DNA of 64,000 nucleotides, taken from Caballeronia sp. M1242 (lineage in GTDB: Bacteria; Pseudomonadota; Gammaproteobacteria; Burkholderiales; Burkholderiaceae). The stretch covers positions 744,001 to 808,000 of the forward strand of contig NZ_CP071131.1 of NCBI RefSeq assembly GCF_017220215.1, written 5' to 3'. Of this stretch, positions 53,980 through 62,961 are shown one piece after another (the stretch's first letter is position 1; every line of letters begins with the position of its first letter). The translations under genes and the position numbers were made by a program. Below the pieces are notes generated by a model, which did no database searches, was not told the origin of the DNA, and saw only the letters and a program-made list of their open reading frames with translations.

Positions 53980-54410
53980 CGCTTCGACTCCGGTTGTTTC
54001 AAGGTCTTTCGTTTCATGCTGGATGTCGTCGTCATACCTGTCGGTATCGTGCTCAGCGATGCTGATCGCTACGTTCGGACTCCGTGGAGTTAGACCGATT
54101 GGTCATCCTCGCGGCAGACAAAAAAAAGCGCCGACTCCGTTTCGGGAGCAGCGCGGAAAGTTCGTCAAAAATCCGAGGGCCGTTGACGAACCTGAGAGAA
54201 ATGCAATTGTAAGGACAACCCGGATTGCGGTCTAATACGGTGTGCTGATGCGGGCGATCACTGATTCTTATAGGCGGTTTTTTTTACTCCCCGCGTTCGA
54301 TCCCGGTCTGTTGCCTATTCGCTCTGCGCATCCGACAAGACGATTCCGGCTTACCATGACGGGCATAAGTGAGCCAAGGCGGGACGGTCGGAAAGCAAGG
54401 ATCACTCATC
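53980..54410. other. Intergenic region with the small-RNA candidate
   Basis: This 431-bp gap separates two divergent genes. Apart from the RNA candidate (54119-54235) I see no gene. The stretch 54240-54300 has a TTTTTTTT run after GCGGT, without a clear stem. Confidence 0.5.
54119..54199 (-). ncRNA. Candidate small RNA upstream of the hybrid kinase
   Basis: On the minus strand TTAGAC (54230-54235) and TACAAT (54206-54211) form a promoter with an 18-bp spacer. The predicted ~80-nt transcript has a stem of GTTCGTCA with TGACGAAC (54184-54191 and 54160-54167), then a bulged GC-rich hairpin (54128-54154) and eight T (54120-54127), a classic terminator. No reading frame of note lies inside. The terminator is 140 bp before the kinase start, so it could also be a leader attenuator. 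Confidence 0.5.
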
Positions 54411-55016
54411 ATGCAGACACGAAACGCGGGTCGAGGCCGGCGCAATTTTCTTCGCAAGTCTGCGGCGCTGCCGTCGACGTTCCTGCTGCTGGCGCTCGGC
54501 GATGCGTATGGACGGCCCGGCGAAGTCTCGGCGACGCCCGCCTGCGCGGGCGAAGACGAGCCGACGCGGCAGCAGACGGCAGGTCCGTTTTTCCTGCCGC
54601 ACTCGCCGCAACGGGCATCGCTGCTCGAACCGGGCATCGATGGAACGAGGATCGTCCTGACTGGCCGGGTGGTTTCGACGCAGTGCAGGGCAGTTTCCGG
54701 GGCTTTGCTCGATTTCTGGCATGCCGACGACGCCGGCGAGTACGACGTCAAAGGGTTTCGGCTCCGCGGCCATCAATTCGCGGACAGCGAAGGGCGTTAC
54801 CGGCTGGAGACGATTCTTCCCGGGCTATACCCCGGACGAACGAGACATATCCATGTGACGGTGCAGCCGCCGAACGGGGCGATTCTGACCACGCAACTGT
54901 ATTTTCCCGGCGAGCAACGCAACGCTCAGGATTCACTGTTCGATCGACGGCTATTGGTTGCGATCGACAAGGCCGGCGAGCGAAAGGCGGCCCGCTTCGA
55001 TTTCGTCCTCGCTTAA
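54411..55016 (+). CDS. Tat-exported intradiol ring-cleavage dioxygenase-like protein
   Basis: A 201-residue protein. It starts with a twin-arginine signal (RRNFLRKSAALPSTFLLLAL), so a folded metalloprotein is probably exported. The dioxygenase fold follows: QQTAGPFFLP, the Tyr ligand in GEYDVKGF (Tyr111), then LYPGRTRHIHV with Tyr140, His146 and His148 as iron ligands. Spacing Tyr to His is 6, not 13 as in protocatechuate dioxygenase, so it belongs to the short divergent branch. ATG 54411 is used (AAGGATC upstream); GTG 54369 is possible. Substrate unknown. Confidence 0.8.
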   Translation: MQTRNAGRGRRNFLRKSAALPSTFLLLALGDAYGRPGEVSATPACAGEDEPTRQQTAGPFFLPHSPQRASLLEPGIDGTRIVLTGRVVSTQCRAVSGALLDFWHADDAGEYDVKGFRLRGHQFADSEGRYRLETILPGLYPGRTRHIHVTVQPPNGAILTTQLYFPGEQRNAQDSLFDRRLLVAIDKAGERKAARFDFVLA

Positions 55017-55063
55017 GTAACGCGTGGGATTTGCAAACGCGCGGCGGTCCGCGCATGCGCGTG

Positions 55064-56194
55064 TCACTGCGAGGTTTGGGAACGCTCGATGCGCCACAGT
55101 TGCGTCTGGAGGCGCGGGCCGTTTTCGGGCTTGAACCAGCTCATGTCCTGTATGTGGGAGCTCGTGATATAGACCGTGCCGTCGGGGCCTTCGGAAAACG
55201 TGTCGGGCCAGCGTAGCCGCTTGTCCTGAACGACGGTTGCGATGCGATCCCCGTCACGAACCTTGACCGCGTCCTGCTCGATAGCGCTCAAGTAGAGCCG
55301 CCCGTGCGCATCCATCCAGAGACCGTCCGTCGGCTCCGTCTGCGCGACAGCCTGCACGCGAGCTTCCAGGTCCTTCTCCGCGAGACGCGGGTTCTGCAAT
55401 GCGTTCGTCGCGATCCGATAAAGCGTGCGGCCGGTCAATGCTTTCCAGTAGAGCGTGCCGCCATCGGGCGAAAGCGCAAGGCTGTCGGCGGCGAATTCGA
55501 CGCCACGTCCGTCGGGCCGGCGCAGCTCGTGTCCATCGGTGCGTACCACGACGTCCTTCTCCGGCTGCGTGCTCGGGTGGCCGTCCAGAACGCGTCGAGC
55601 CTTGCCGCTTTGCAAGTCCACGACGACGAGCGCTCCCTTGGCCCCGGCATCGGTCAGATAGGCATACCGTCCGTCCGGCGAGAAACGCACATCGTTCAGA
55701 TAGCTTCCCTGAGGCGCGACGGTCTCGTCGAAGCGAATCACCTGCGCGACCTTGTTCGCCTTCAGATCGACTTTCACCAGTTTGGGGCCGCCCTTCACGA
55801 GCGGTGCCGTCGCTGGCGCGGCCGGGTCGACGACCCAAAGATTCCCGCGCGCATCCGCCACGACGCTCTGAACGCACACGAAGTGATCTCCGGCAGACAC
55901 CTGGTTCTTCTTGGCGTTGCGCCACGAATTCCATTCATCGTCCGGGTAAGGCTTGGTCTGGCCGTCGGGCGTCAGTTCGGCAACCGAGATCGGCGCATCT
56001 TCTGTCCAGCGCGGGAAATTGACGAAGATGCGCCCATCCTTTGAGACGGTCACGCCTGTGACCTGATGCTCGAAGCTGGCGACCTGTTGCAGTCGGCCCG
56101 TGTCTGGCGAAGCGCCAGATTGCTCCTGAGCGAAGGATGCGTTTGCAACAAGTGTTATCGCCAGAATGGCGGATGCGGCTGGGAATCGGGTCAT
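55064..56194 (-). CDS. Major royal jelly/yellow-type beta-propeller protein
   Basis: A 376-residue exported protein: signal peptide to about residue 22 (ASFAQ), then a six-bladed propeller related to MRJP/Yellow and SMP-30. Segments FVNFPRWTED, GNLWVVDPAAP, YLNDVRFSPDGRYAYLTDAG and FSEGPDGTVYITSS mark the blades. The function is not known for bacterial members; a lactonase- or tautomerase-like role is guessed by others. GAGGAGAGACA precedes the start at 56194. It ends an operon-like row of minus-strand genes beginning with the SRPBCC gene. Confidence 0.83.
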   Translation of the reverse strand: MTRFPAASAILAITLVANASFAQEQSGASPDTGRLQQVASFEHQVTGVTVSKDGRIFVNFPRWTEDAPISVAELTPDGQTKPYPDDEWNSWRNAKKNQVSAGDHFVCVQSVVADARGNLWVVDPAAPATAPLVKGGPKLVKVDLKANKVAQVIRFDETVAPQGSYLNDVRFSPDGRYAYLTDAGAKGALVVVDLQSGKARRVLDGHPSTQPEKDVVVRTDGHELRRPDGRGVEFAADSLALSPDGGTLYWKALTGRTLYRIATNALQNPRLAEKDLEARVQAVAQTEPTDGLWMDAHGRLYLSAIEQDAVKVRDGDRIATVVQDKRLRWPDTFSEGPDGTVYITSSHIQDMSWFKPENGPRLQTQLWRIERSQTSQ

Positions 56195-56234
56195 GTTGTC
56201 TCTCCTCGGGCGGCACTAGCGACATGCGTCGAAC

Positions 56235-57407
56235 TCACGGCGCGAACACGGCACGGACGCAGCCGTCGGTCTTGTGCTTGAACATGTCGTAGCCGCGTGG
56301 CGCCTCTTCCAGCGAGAAGCGGTGCGTGGCGAGATAAGCGGGATTCAATTCGCCCTTCTGTGCGTGCGAGAGCAGGCGATCCATATAGGCCTGCCCGTGC
56401 TGCTGGGCGCTGCGCACCGTCATGCCCTTGTTCATGATGGCGCCCATCGGGAACTTGTCGATCAATCCGTAGACGCCGAGCACCGACAGCGTGCCGCCTT
56501 TGCGGCAAGCCATCACGGCCTCGCGCAACGCCTGGCCACGGTCCGTTTCCAGACGCAGCGCCTGCTTGACGCGGTCATACGCGTATTGCGGCCCGGTGCC
56601 GTGCGCTTCCATCCCTACTGCGTCGATGCAGGCGTCGGGTCCGCGCCCGCCCGTCATTTCCATGAGCGTGTCGAGAACGCTGTCGACTTGCGTATAGTCG
56701 ATCGTTTCCGAGCCGGCATGCTCGCGCGCCATCTGCAAGCGCTCGGGGAAGCGGTCGATTCCGATGACCCGCTCGGCGCCCATCAGACGCGCGCTTTGCT
56801 GCGCCATCAATCCGACGCCGCCGCAGCCCCACACGGCGACGGTGTCGCCCGGCTGGATGTTGCAGAAGTCGGCGCCCATGTAGCCGGTCGGGGCGGCATC
56901 CGAAAGAAACAGCGCGGTCTCGTCCGCGACGCCGTCGGGGATCTTGAAGCAGTCGTTGTCGGCAAACGGCACCCGCACGTATTGCGCGTGCGCGCCCGCA
57001 TAGCCGCCGAAGGCGTGGGTGTAGCCGTAGATGCCGGCCGTCGTATGTCCGCCCAAAAGCGGTGCCTGCAGTTCGGGCTTCGGGTGTGTGTTGTCGCACA
57101 ACGAGTAGAGCGAATGCTGGCAATACCAGCACTGTCCGCACACGATGAATGAAGGCACCACGACGCGGTCGCCCTTCGCGAGGCGCTTCACCTCGGGACC
57201 GATGTCCTCGATGACGCCCATGAACTCGTGGCCGATGACATCGCCGGACTTCATCGTCGGGATATAGCCATCGATGAAGTGGAGATCCGAGCCGCAGGTG
57301 GTCGACAAGCTGACGCGCAGGATCGCGTCATGAGGGTTGATGATCTCCGGGTCCTTGACAGTCCCGACGCGCAAGTCATTGACCCCGTTCCAGTACAGTG
57401 CTCGCAT
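56235..57407 (-). CDS. Zinc-dependent alcohol/formaldehyde dehydrogenase family protein
   Basis: A 390-residue medium-chain dehydrogenase. Catalytic zinc ligands lie in TTCGSDLHFIDG and GHEFMGVIED; the structural zinc loop is CGQCWYCQHSLYSLC; the NAD motif is WGCGGVGLMAQQSA near residue 190. It is of the glutathione-independent formaldehyde dehydrogenase-like type, longer than classical ADH. AAGGAGAACGAG precedes the start at 57407. It lies 11 bp after the SRPBCC gene in the same transcript. Confidence 0.88.
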   Translation of the reverse strand: MRALYWNGVNDLRVGTVKDPEIINPHDAILRVSLSTTCGSDLHFIDGYIPTMKSGDVIGHEFMGVIEDIGPEVKRLAKGDRVVVPSFIVCGQCWYCQHSLYSLCDNTHPKPELQAPLLGGHTTAGIYGYTHAFGGYAGAHAQYVRVPFADNDCFKIPDGVADETALFLSDAAPTGYMGADFCNIQPGDTVAVWGCGGVGLMAQQSARLMGAERVIGIDRFPERLQMAREHAGSETIDYTQVDSVLDTLMEMTGGRGPDACIDAVGMEAHGTGPQYAYDRVKQALRLETDRGQALREAVMACRKGGTLSVLGVYGLIDKFPMGAIMNKGMTVRSAQQHGQAYMDRLLSHAQKGELNPAYLATHRFSLEEAPRGYDMFKHKTDGCVRAVFAP

Positions 57408-57418
57408 GCTCGTTCTCC

Positions 57419-58180
57419 TTAGCGCTTCGTTGCGCGAGCAGCGGGCTGCCGCTCAGTGGTGGGAATCTCGCCGGTTTCGACGAGGCTCTTGAAGCGCCGC
57501 AGCGCGTTGTCGGCGATCATGTTCAGCGGCGTGTCGCCCAACAGTTGGACCAGGCCTTGGCCGAGCGCGCCGCCGGGCGGATCGAATCGAAAGTGCAGTG
57601 TCGCCACCGTGCCGCGGTCGTTCGGGGCGGCGTCGAAGCGGATGGAGCCCTCGTTCGCAATGGCGGCGCCGGGCAGCGAGCGCCAGCCGACGCTCCCGCC
57701 GGGTTCATCGACGATCTCCGATTCCCATTCGTAGAGGCGACCGAGGGGCGTCTTCATCTCCCAGCGCATGCGGTTTTCGCCGATCGGGCGTAACGTCGCG
57801 AAGCCTGCCATGAGTTGCGGGAGCGTGCGGGGGTCGACCCAGCGTTGACGGAGCGCGTCCGCCGGCTTGCCGATGGTGATGGCACGCTTGGCCTCTGGCT
57901 CGGCGCGCGCGCGTCCACTGTGCGCCTTGTCATTTGCTCTGCCGCGTTGGAGCGGGGCACCGCGCCCCGCGCTCCACACGGCCGTGCCCGCGCAAGCCGT
58001 GAGCGCGAGAGCCACGGCACTGTTCTTCCGGCCTGCGAGTCCTGAAACGATGAGCGCCGCGCTTAGCGCCACCGGAATCCAACCCATGCGTTGCATGAGC
58101 TCACCGGGCGAGACGCCCGACGGAATGTGGCCGCGCCCCAACGATCCGTGCGATCGGATAGCAACGATGTTGCTTGCCAT
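57419..58180 (-). CDS. SRPBCC (polyketide cyclase/dehydrase-like) protein with N-terminal membrane segment
   Basis: A 253-residue protein. Two short hydrophobic segments (residues ~30-50 and 55-70) are followed by a charged linker and a START/SRPBCC domain from about residue 100 (KPADALRQRWVDPRTLPQLM, then GRLYEWESEIVDEPGG and LHFRFDPPGG). Such domains bind hydrophobic ligands; the family often accompanies stress or redox genes. AGGAGCATTAG precedes the start at 58180. It heads the row SRPBCC, alcohol dehydrogenase, beta-propeller. Confidence 0.8.
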   Translation of the reverse strand: MASNIVAIRSHGSLGRGHIPSGVSPGELMQRMGWIPVALSAALIVSGLAGRKNSAVALALTACAGTAVWSAGRGAPLQRGRANDKAHSGRARAEPEAKRAITIGKPADALRQRWVDPRTLPQLMAGFATLRPIGENRMRWEMKTPLGRLYEWESEIVDEPGGSVGWRSLPGAAIANEGSIRFDAAPNDRGTVATLHFRFDPPGGALGQGLVQLLGDTPLNMIADNALRRFKSLVETGEIPTTERQPAARATKR

Positions 58181-58404
58181 GACTAATGCTCCTGGGAGTT
58201 CACTGCCTCGCTACGCGGAAGGGCTCCGTGCAGCGAGATCGCTGACATGTAGCGCGACGTGCGTGCTCACGCCACGCGTGGCCATGAATCGCGGAACTGC
58301 GCCGTGGGCTGCTTCGCCCAAAGTGTGGCTGGCCGGTTCGCGGTTCCATGGACCTCGACAAGTGCTTTTTACTCCGTCGCCGCTACCATCGCGGCGGCGC
58401 TTGG

Positions 58405-59553
58405 CTAGCCTCCGGGATGCAGGACAACCTTGGTCCAGCCATGCTCGCGCACGTCGAAGTGTTGATAGGCGTCGGGCGCCTGGTCGAGCTTCAACTCATG
58501 AGAAACGATGAACGACGGCTTCGCGCGTCCCACCGAAATGAGATCGCGCAACTGCCGGTTGTACGCCTTGACGTTGCACTGACCCGTGGCAATGTGCTGG
58601 CCTTTGAACCAGCACTTGCCCCAGTCGAACGCAATCTTTCCCTGCTTCGCCAGTTCGTCCTGCGCGCCCGGATCCTGCGGAACGAACACGCCGACCACGC
58701 CGATCCCGCCAGTGAACTTGACCGACGACACCAGATTGTTGATCGTCAGATTGGGATGCTCATGGCGTTGCGGAGCCGGATCGTGACACTGGTAACCGAC
58801 GCATTCGCAGCCCACGTCCGCGCCTATTCCGTGTGTCAGGTCCATCACTCGCTGCACCGGGTCGTCCTTGGAATAATCGATCGCAATGGCGCCGATCGAC
58901 TCGGCCAGCTTCAGCCGGTCGGGATGGCAGTCCACCACCATGACGCTGCGTGCGCCCTTGATCATGGCCGAGTGCGCGGCCATGAGACCCACTGGTCCCG
59001 AGCCATAGATCACGACCGAATCACCGGGCCGCATGCCGGCTAGTTCTGTGGCGTGCCAACCGGTGGGGAAGATGTCGGCGCACATCACGTAGTCGGTCTG
59101 TTTCTCCTCGGCGCCCGGCGGCAGCTTCAGAGACATGAAATCCGCCCAGGGCACTCTGAGATACTCGGCCTGGCCGCCCGGCCACGGTCCCATGTCCGCA
59201 AAGCCGAACGCACCGCCCGCGATACCCGGCCCGTTCGCGTGCAGGCAGAACGCGGTGAGGCCGCGCTCGCAGTTCACGCAGTGGCCGCAACTCACATTGA
59301 ATGGCAGGCACACCCAGTCGCCGGGCTTGATGCGCTCCACGGCCGGTCCTACTTCTTCGACGACGCCCAGATTCTCGTGACCGAAGATGCGCCCTTGCTC
59401 GAAGTCGGTTCGGCCTTCGTACATGTGCAGGTCGGACCCGCAGATGTTGGTACTGGTGATTCTGACGATGGCATCAGTCGGGCGCTCGATCTTCGGGTCA
59501 GGCACGTCTTCTACGGCGACCTGGCGAGGACCGCGATATACGACTGCTTTCAT
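58405..59553 (-). CDS. fdhA: Glutathione-independent formaldehyde dehydrogenase-like
   Basis: A 382-residue zinc medium-chain dehydrogenase. Zinc ligands lie in NICGSDLHMYEG and GHENLG; the structural zinc loop is CGHCVNCERGLTAFC; NAD binds at YGSGPVGLMAAHSAM. The long C-terminal insert with KIAFDWGKCWFKG is characteristic of the Pseudomonas putida enzyme, which dismutates or oxidises formaldehyde with tightly bound NAD. MKAVVYRG at 59553 has CAGGAGATAAC in front, deciding the start. It lies 224 bp before the SRPBCC gene with a second zinc dehydrogenase, indicating aldehyde detoxification. Confidence 0.88.
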   Translation of the reverse strand: MKAVVYRGPRQVAVEDVPDPKIERPTDAIVRITSTNICGSDLHMYEGRTDFEQGRIFGHENLGVVEEVGPAVERIKPGDWVCLPFNVSCGHCVNCERGLTAFCLHANGPGIAGGAFGFADMGPWPGGQAEYLRVPWADFMSLKLPPGAEEKQTDYVMCADIFPTGWHATELAGMRPGDSVVIYGSGPVGLMAAHSAMIKGARSVMVVDCHPDRLKLAESIGAIAIDYSKDDPVQRVMDLTHGIGADVGCECVGYQCHDPAPQRHEHPNLTINNLVSSVKFTGGIGVVGVFVPQDPGAQDELAKQGKIAFDWGKCWFKGQHIATGQCNVKAYNRQLRDLISVGRAKPSFIVSHELKLDQAPDAYQHFDVREHGWTKVVLHPGG

Positions 59554-59999
59554 AGTTATCTCCTGAAAAGGCGACTGCAAAGAGCCTGAGCCGCACAGAA
59601 CTTGTGCGGCTACCGGCGTCGAACACCCGCAGGCGTACCTGTCGGACGGTGGGTATCCTGATCTATCGGCACGTTGCTTTCGGCGCTAACGTCCCCGTGG
59701 GCGGGCATATGAAGAAGTCTTCTAGACAGTACGGCAGCTCCATTTAAACTGTTCAATAGGAGTACTAAGTGCATAACGAAGCGCTATCTGATCGATGTCG
59801 CCCGTGCGAATAGGGCAGCGATCCGCGTGCCCGCCGGCTATCCGTGCCTTATTGACTCACTAGTTCGGTACCGTTGACTTCGGCAACTTACATCGAAGTT
59901 AGGCCTTGCCGCAGAATTACTGCGTGGGCCAATTGACGTCGTCGCGCGTGGTTAGAGTTTCCGTTACGGACCCGCCATGCACGGCTTGCCTTTAAGCGC
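59554..59999. other. Intergenic region upstream of the formaldehyde dehydrogenase
   Basis: This 446-bp stretch has no convincing gene. AGCCGCACA (59589-59597) and TGTGCGGCT (59603-59611) form a 9-bp hairpin in the probable 5' leader of the dehydrogenase. A relatively A+T-rich patch (59720-59780) may hold its promoter. Confidence 0.45.
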
Positions 60000-60281
60000 G
60001 TGACGAAGCGTCGTGCCGCGTGGAGAATTGATTTGCCGGTCGCTTTGCAGGTTTTGCAAGACGGCTTGAAGGAAGTGGTTCCCGGACACGCCGTGCTTGC
60101 GTGGTGCGCGACCATTCACGGCAATGGGGGGCAGATCGTCTCTAAGTACTACCGAAAAACGGAAGCGTGGGATGTCGACGGCGGCCCGGCTTGCTTGCCC
60201 CGCGGGCTGCCGCTGATGGCGCCAGTAGCGGTTCGGCGCATGACCGTCGCTGCGCTATGGGCGCTTGCAAGCGACTCGTGA
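60000..60281 (+). CDS. Hypothetical protein
   Basis: A 93-residue open frame from GTG 60000. The part from residue 11 (LPVALQVLQDGLKEVVPGHAVLAWC) looks protein-like, and third codon positions are G/C-biased as in neighbours. No domain, signal peptide or convincing RBS is seen. I do not recognise it; it may be a fragment. Confidence 0.4.
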   Translation: MTKRRAAWRIDLPVALQVLQDGLKEVVPGHAVLAWCATIHGNGGQIVSKYYRKTEAWDVDGGPACLPRGLPLMAPVAVRRMTVAALWALASDS

Positions 60282-60352
60282 ACGAGGGTTCTAATCAATC
60301 GCCAACCGGTCGCGCTTCGCCAGCGTCGCAGTGCATGACGCAGCGCCGGTCG

Positions 60353-60709
60353 TCAGTGAACCCGAAATCTCGATCGAAAAATGTATTGGCTGTGCAGTGC
60401 TTCCCTCGATCGCTTCAATGCGATGAGGCTGGATTGATAAATGGACAGCAGTTTCTGGGAGTGTGTCGGGTCGTTGCCGGCCTCTATCTGTTTCAACAAG
60501 CGGTCCGCTTGCAATCGAACTTGTTCTTCGCAGTGTGCGATCGCCTTCTCGATTGCGCTGAGGCCAGGGGTTTCGCTATGTTGCAAGTCCGGCGCGTGCG
60601 CTTCGTTCTGTTCGTCGTTCGCTTCGCGGGCCGTTGGCGTGGCGCCGAGTTCGTTGATGGTTGGCTTTGCATCGAGTTCGGACGTCGCTTCGCCGTGAAA
60701 GTCGATCAT
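60353..60709 (-). CDS. Hypothetical helical protein
   Basis: A 118-residue cytosolic protein of unknown function. The first 50 residues are acidic and low-complexity; residues ~52-105 form a probable long helix or helical hairpin (SAIEKAIAHCEEQVRLQADR, then SQKLLSIYQSSLIALKRSRE). CTGAGAG lies before ATG 60709. It is upstream-flanked by a nested palindrome at 60857-60899 that may regulate it. Confidence 0.6.
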   Translation of the reverse strand: MIDFHGEATSELDAKPTINELGATPTAREANDEQNEAHAPDLQHSETPGLSAIEKAIAHCEEQVRLQADRLLKQIEAGNDPTHSQKLLSIYQSSLIALKRSREALHSQYIFRSRFRVH

Positions 60710-61309
60710 GGCAATCTCTCAGGTATGCACGGACCAGCGCTCATGGGCGCCAGCCTTATTGGTAGTCGTCACGCCTCCGCCACGCGAAAAGCGAATGGCG
60801 AGAGAGGGCGCCGATCAGTTCTTCGTCTGATATCGAGCCGCCGCTTACATTTGAATGATGTTAGCCGCCGAACTTTTGTCTGCGCAGACATTTAACATCT
60901 TTTACAAATCTTCAGGAGGTGCTTAAGCGCGGACGGCCTGGTTAAGGTTGCGTGCACCATCGCATGCATTCGACGAGTGGCGAGCACTCGCACTGTCGCG
61001 TGCCGGTGGTTGATCGAAACGGTCGGCCTCGTTCACGGCATGCTGTCTGTCTATGCACGCCCGCGCCGCAAACCGCGAACGCAATGGCCACGGAATGCAA
61101 CTAGTGTTCGCCACGTTCGCCACCTCTCCCGAAGGGCGAACGATCATGCGGCGTCGACAGGACGTGCAGCCGACGCATGACGTTTGCGCGCGAGCGTCCG
61201 TTCCGATGCCGGGTCGTCGGCTTCGCAGATCGATACGCGCACCGACGCGCGGCTGACCTGCGCTTGCAGCTTTCAATAGCGGCCAACATCGGATTGCTGG
61301 CGAACGCCG
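60710..61309. other. Gene-poor stretch
   Basis: In this 600-bp gap several frames stay open on both strands because of the G+C content, but none shows an RBS with protein-like sequence. The only clear structure is the nested palindrome at 60857-60899. Confidence 0.45.
60857..60899. promoter_or_regulatory. Nested inverted repeats, probable operator
   Basis: GATGTTA (60857-60863) and TAACATC (60893-60899) form the outer pair. Inside lies the perfect 14-bp palindrome TGTCTGCGCAGACA (60877-60890). The element is about 150 bp upstream of the hypothetical gene starting at 60709 and in a locally A+T-rich patch. Confidence 0.5.
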
Positions 61310-62185
61310 TCAACGTCCCTTCCACGGCACGAGCCGCCGTTCCAGCGCACGCATGCCGTAGTCGAAGATCCACGCGATGGCCCCGATCAGCATGATGCCC
61401 ATGACGACCACGTCCGTGCGCAGAAAGCTCGACGCATTGAGCACCATCTGGCCGAGGCCGGCCGTGGCGGCGACCATCTCGGCCGCGACGAGCGTCGTCC
61501 AGCCGAAGCCCACGGCGATGCGCAAGCCCGTCAGTATCTCAGGCAGCGCCGCGGGCAATACGACGTGCCACACCACCTGCCGGAAGTTGGCGCCGAGCGA
61601 CCACGCCGCGTTCACCTGCTCGGCGCTCGCGCTGCGCACGCCGGCACGCGCGGCCATCGCGATGGGCGCGAAGCACGCGAGCCAGATGACGACGATCTTC
61701 GCGGTCTCGTCGATGCCGAACCAGATGACGACGAGCGGCAGATACGCGAGCGGCGGCAGCGGCCGATAAAACTCCAGCGGCGGGTCCAGCAGCCCGCGCG
61801 CAATGCGGCTCACGCCCATCGCGATGCCGACGGGCACGGCCGTGACGACCGCTAGCGCGAACGCGCCGAACACGCGGATCGCGCTCCACAGCAGATGGTC
61901 GGAGAGCGGCAGGCCGCCCTGAAGACGCCCATGCCAGGCGTCGACGAATGCGCGCCATACCGCTTCCGGGGAAGGCAAAAAGAGCGGCGGCAACCACCCG
62001 AAATGCGTGGCGAACCACCAGAGCAGCGCGAGAGCCGCGACGCACAGCGCGCTCGGCACCGCTGTCGGTCCCGCGCCGGGCATGCCGCGATAGCGCGCGC
62101 GGCGTCTTGCGCGGGCGGCGCGCCGCGCCGGGTGCGACGCGGCCGTTGCGCCGGAGAACGACGCATCCGAAGCGGGCCGGTTCAC
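61310..62185 (-). CDS. tauC: Taurine/sulfonate ABC transporter permease
   Basis: A 291-residue BPD-type permease of the TauC/SsuC group: FLPSPEAVW near the front, [21 protein letters not shown] in parts, and the permease EAA-type loop [26 protein letters not shown] 62185 is chosen because it overlaps the ATPase stop (GTGA) and GGAGG lies 5 nt upstream; ATG 62236 would add 17 residues. The N-terminal ~40 residues are Arg-rich. Downstream of it there is no tauD dioxygenase gene. Confidence 0.87.
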   Translation of the reverse strand: MNRPASDASFSGATAASHPARRAARARRRARYRGMPGAGPTAVPSALCVAALALLWWFATHFGWLPPLFLPSPEAVWRAFVDAWHGRLQGGLPLSDHLLWSAIRVFGAFALAVVTAVPVGIAMGVSRIARGLLDPPLEFYRPLPPLAYLPLVVIWFGIDETAKIVVIWLACFAPIAMAARAGVRSASAEQVNAAWSLGANFRQVVWHVVLPAALPEILTGLRIAVGFGWTTLVAAEMVAATAGLGQMVLNASSFLRTDVVVMGIMLIGAIAWIFDYGMRALERRLVPWKGR

Positions 62186-62961
62186 GCCGCCTCCTTTTCC
62201 GTTCGATGCAAACGGCGCGTCAGCCGCTCCCGCCATTCGATGAACGCGGGCGACGACTTCACCGCGCGCGCATCGCGACTGCGAACGTACTCGCGCGCGA
62301 AAGGCAGCTCGTGCACCTCTTCGATGCGTCCCGGGCCGGGCGTCATCAGCACGAGCCGCGTCGCAAGAAAGAGCGCCTCTTCCACGCTATGCGTGATGAA
62401 GAACACGGTCTTGCTGGTGCGCGCCCACACGTCGAGTATCAGCTCCTGCACGCTTTCGCGCGTGAGCGCGTCGAGCGCGCCCATCGGTTCATCCATCAGC
62501 AGCACTTCAGGGTCGCTTGCCAGCGCGCGCGCAATGCCGACGCGTTGCTGCATGCCGCCCGACAGCGCATACACCTTCGCGTGTTCATGCTGCGCGAGGC
62601 CGACGAGCGCGAGCGTGCGCCGCGCGATCTCGTGGCGCTCGGCGCGCTTCATGCCGCGAAAACGCAGGCCGAGCGCCACGTTGTCGAGCACGTCGAGCCA
62701 CGGCATCAACGCATGTTTCTGGAACACCACGCCACGGTCCGCGCCCGGTCCGGTGATCGGCTCGCCATTGAGCGATGCCTCGCCCTCGGTCGGATCGAGA
62801 AAGCCGGCCAGGCAGTTGAGCAGCGTGGTCTTGCCGCAGCCTGATGCGCCGAGCGCCACGACGAACTCGCCGCTGCCGATGTGCAGATCGACGCCCATGA
62901 GCGCCGGCGTGCTCGCGCCTTCGTAAGTGACGCCGAGATTGCGGATGGCGAGCGCCGTCAT
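62182..62961 (-). CDS. tauB: Taurine/sulfonate ABC transporter ATP-binding protein
   Basis: A 259-residue single-domain ATPase: Walker [10 protein letters not shown] near residue 40, Q-loop FQKHALMPW, signature [15 protein letters not shown], Walker [14 protein letters not shown] and switch His in [10 protein letters not shown]. The frame is open far upstream, but ATG 62961 overlaps the tauA stop (ATGA) and begins the homology. It drives import through TauC. Confidence 0.9.
   Translation of the reverse strand: MTALAIRNLGVTYEGASTPALMGVDLHIGSGEFVVALGASGCGKTTLLNCLAGFLDPTEGEASLNGEPITGPGADRGVVFQKHALMPWLDVLDNVALGLRFRGMKRAERHEIARRTLALVGLAQHEHAKVYALSGGMQQRVGIARALASDPEVLLMDEPMGALDALTRESVQELILDVWARTSKTVFFITHSVEEALFLATRLVLMTPGPGRIEEVHELPFAREYVRSRDARAVKSSPAFIEWRERLTRRLHRTEKEAA

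Noticed and set aside
60923-61276. Possible 117-residue protein on the minus strand
   Set aside because: Arg/Ala-rich, no RBS, no recognisable segment, and competing frames are equally open.
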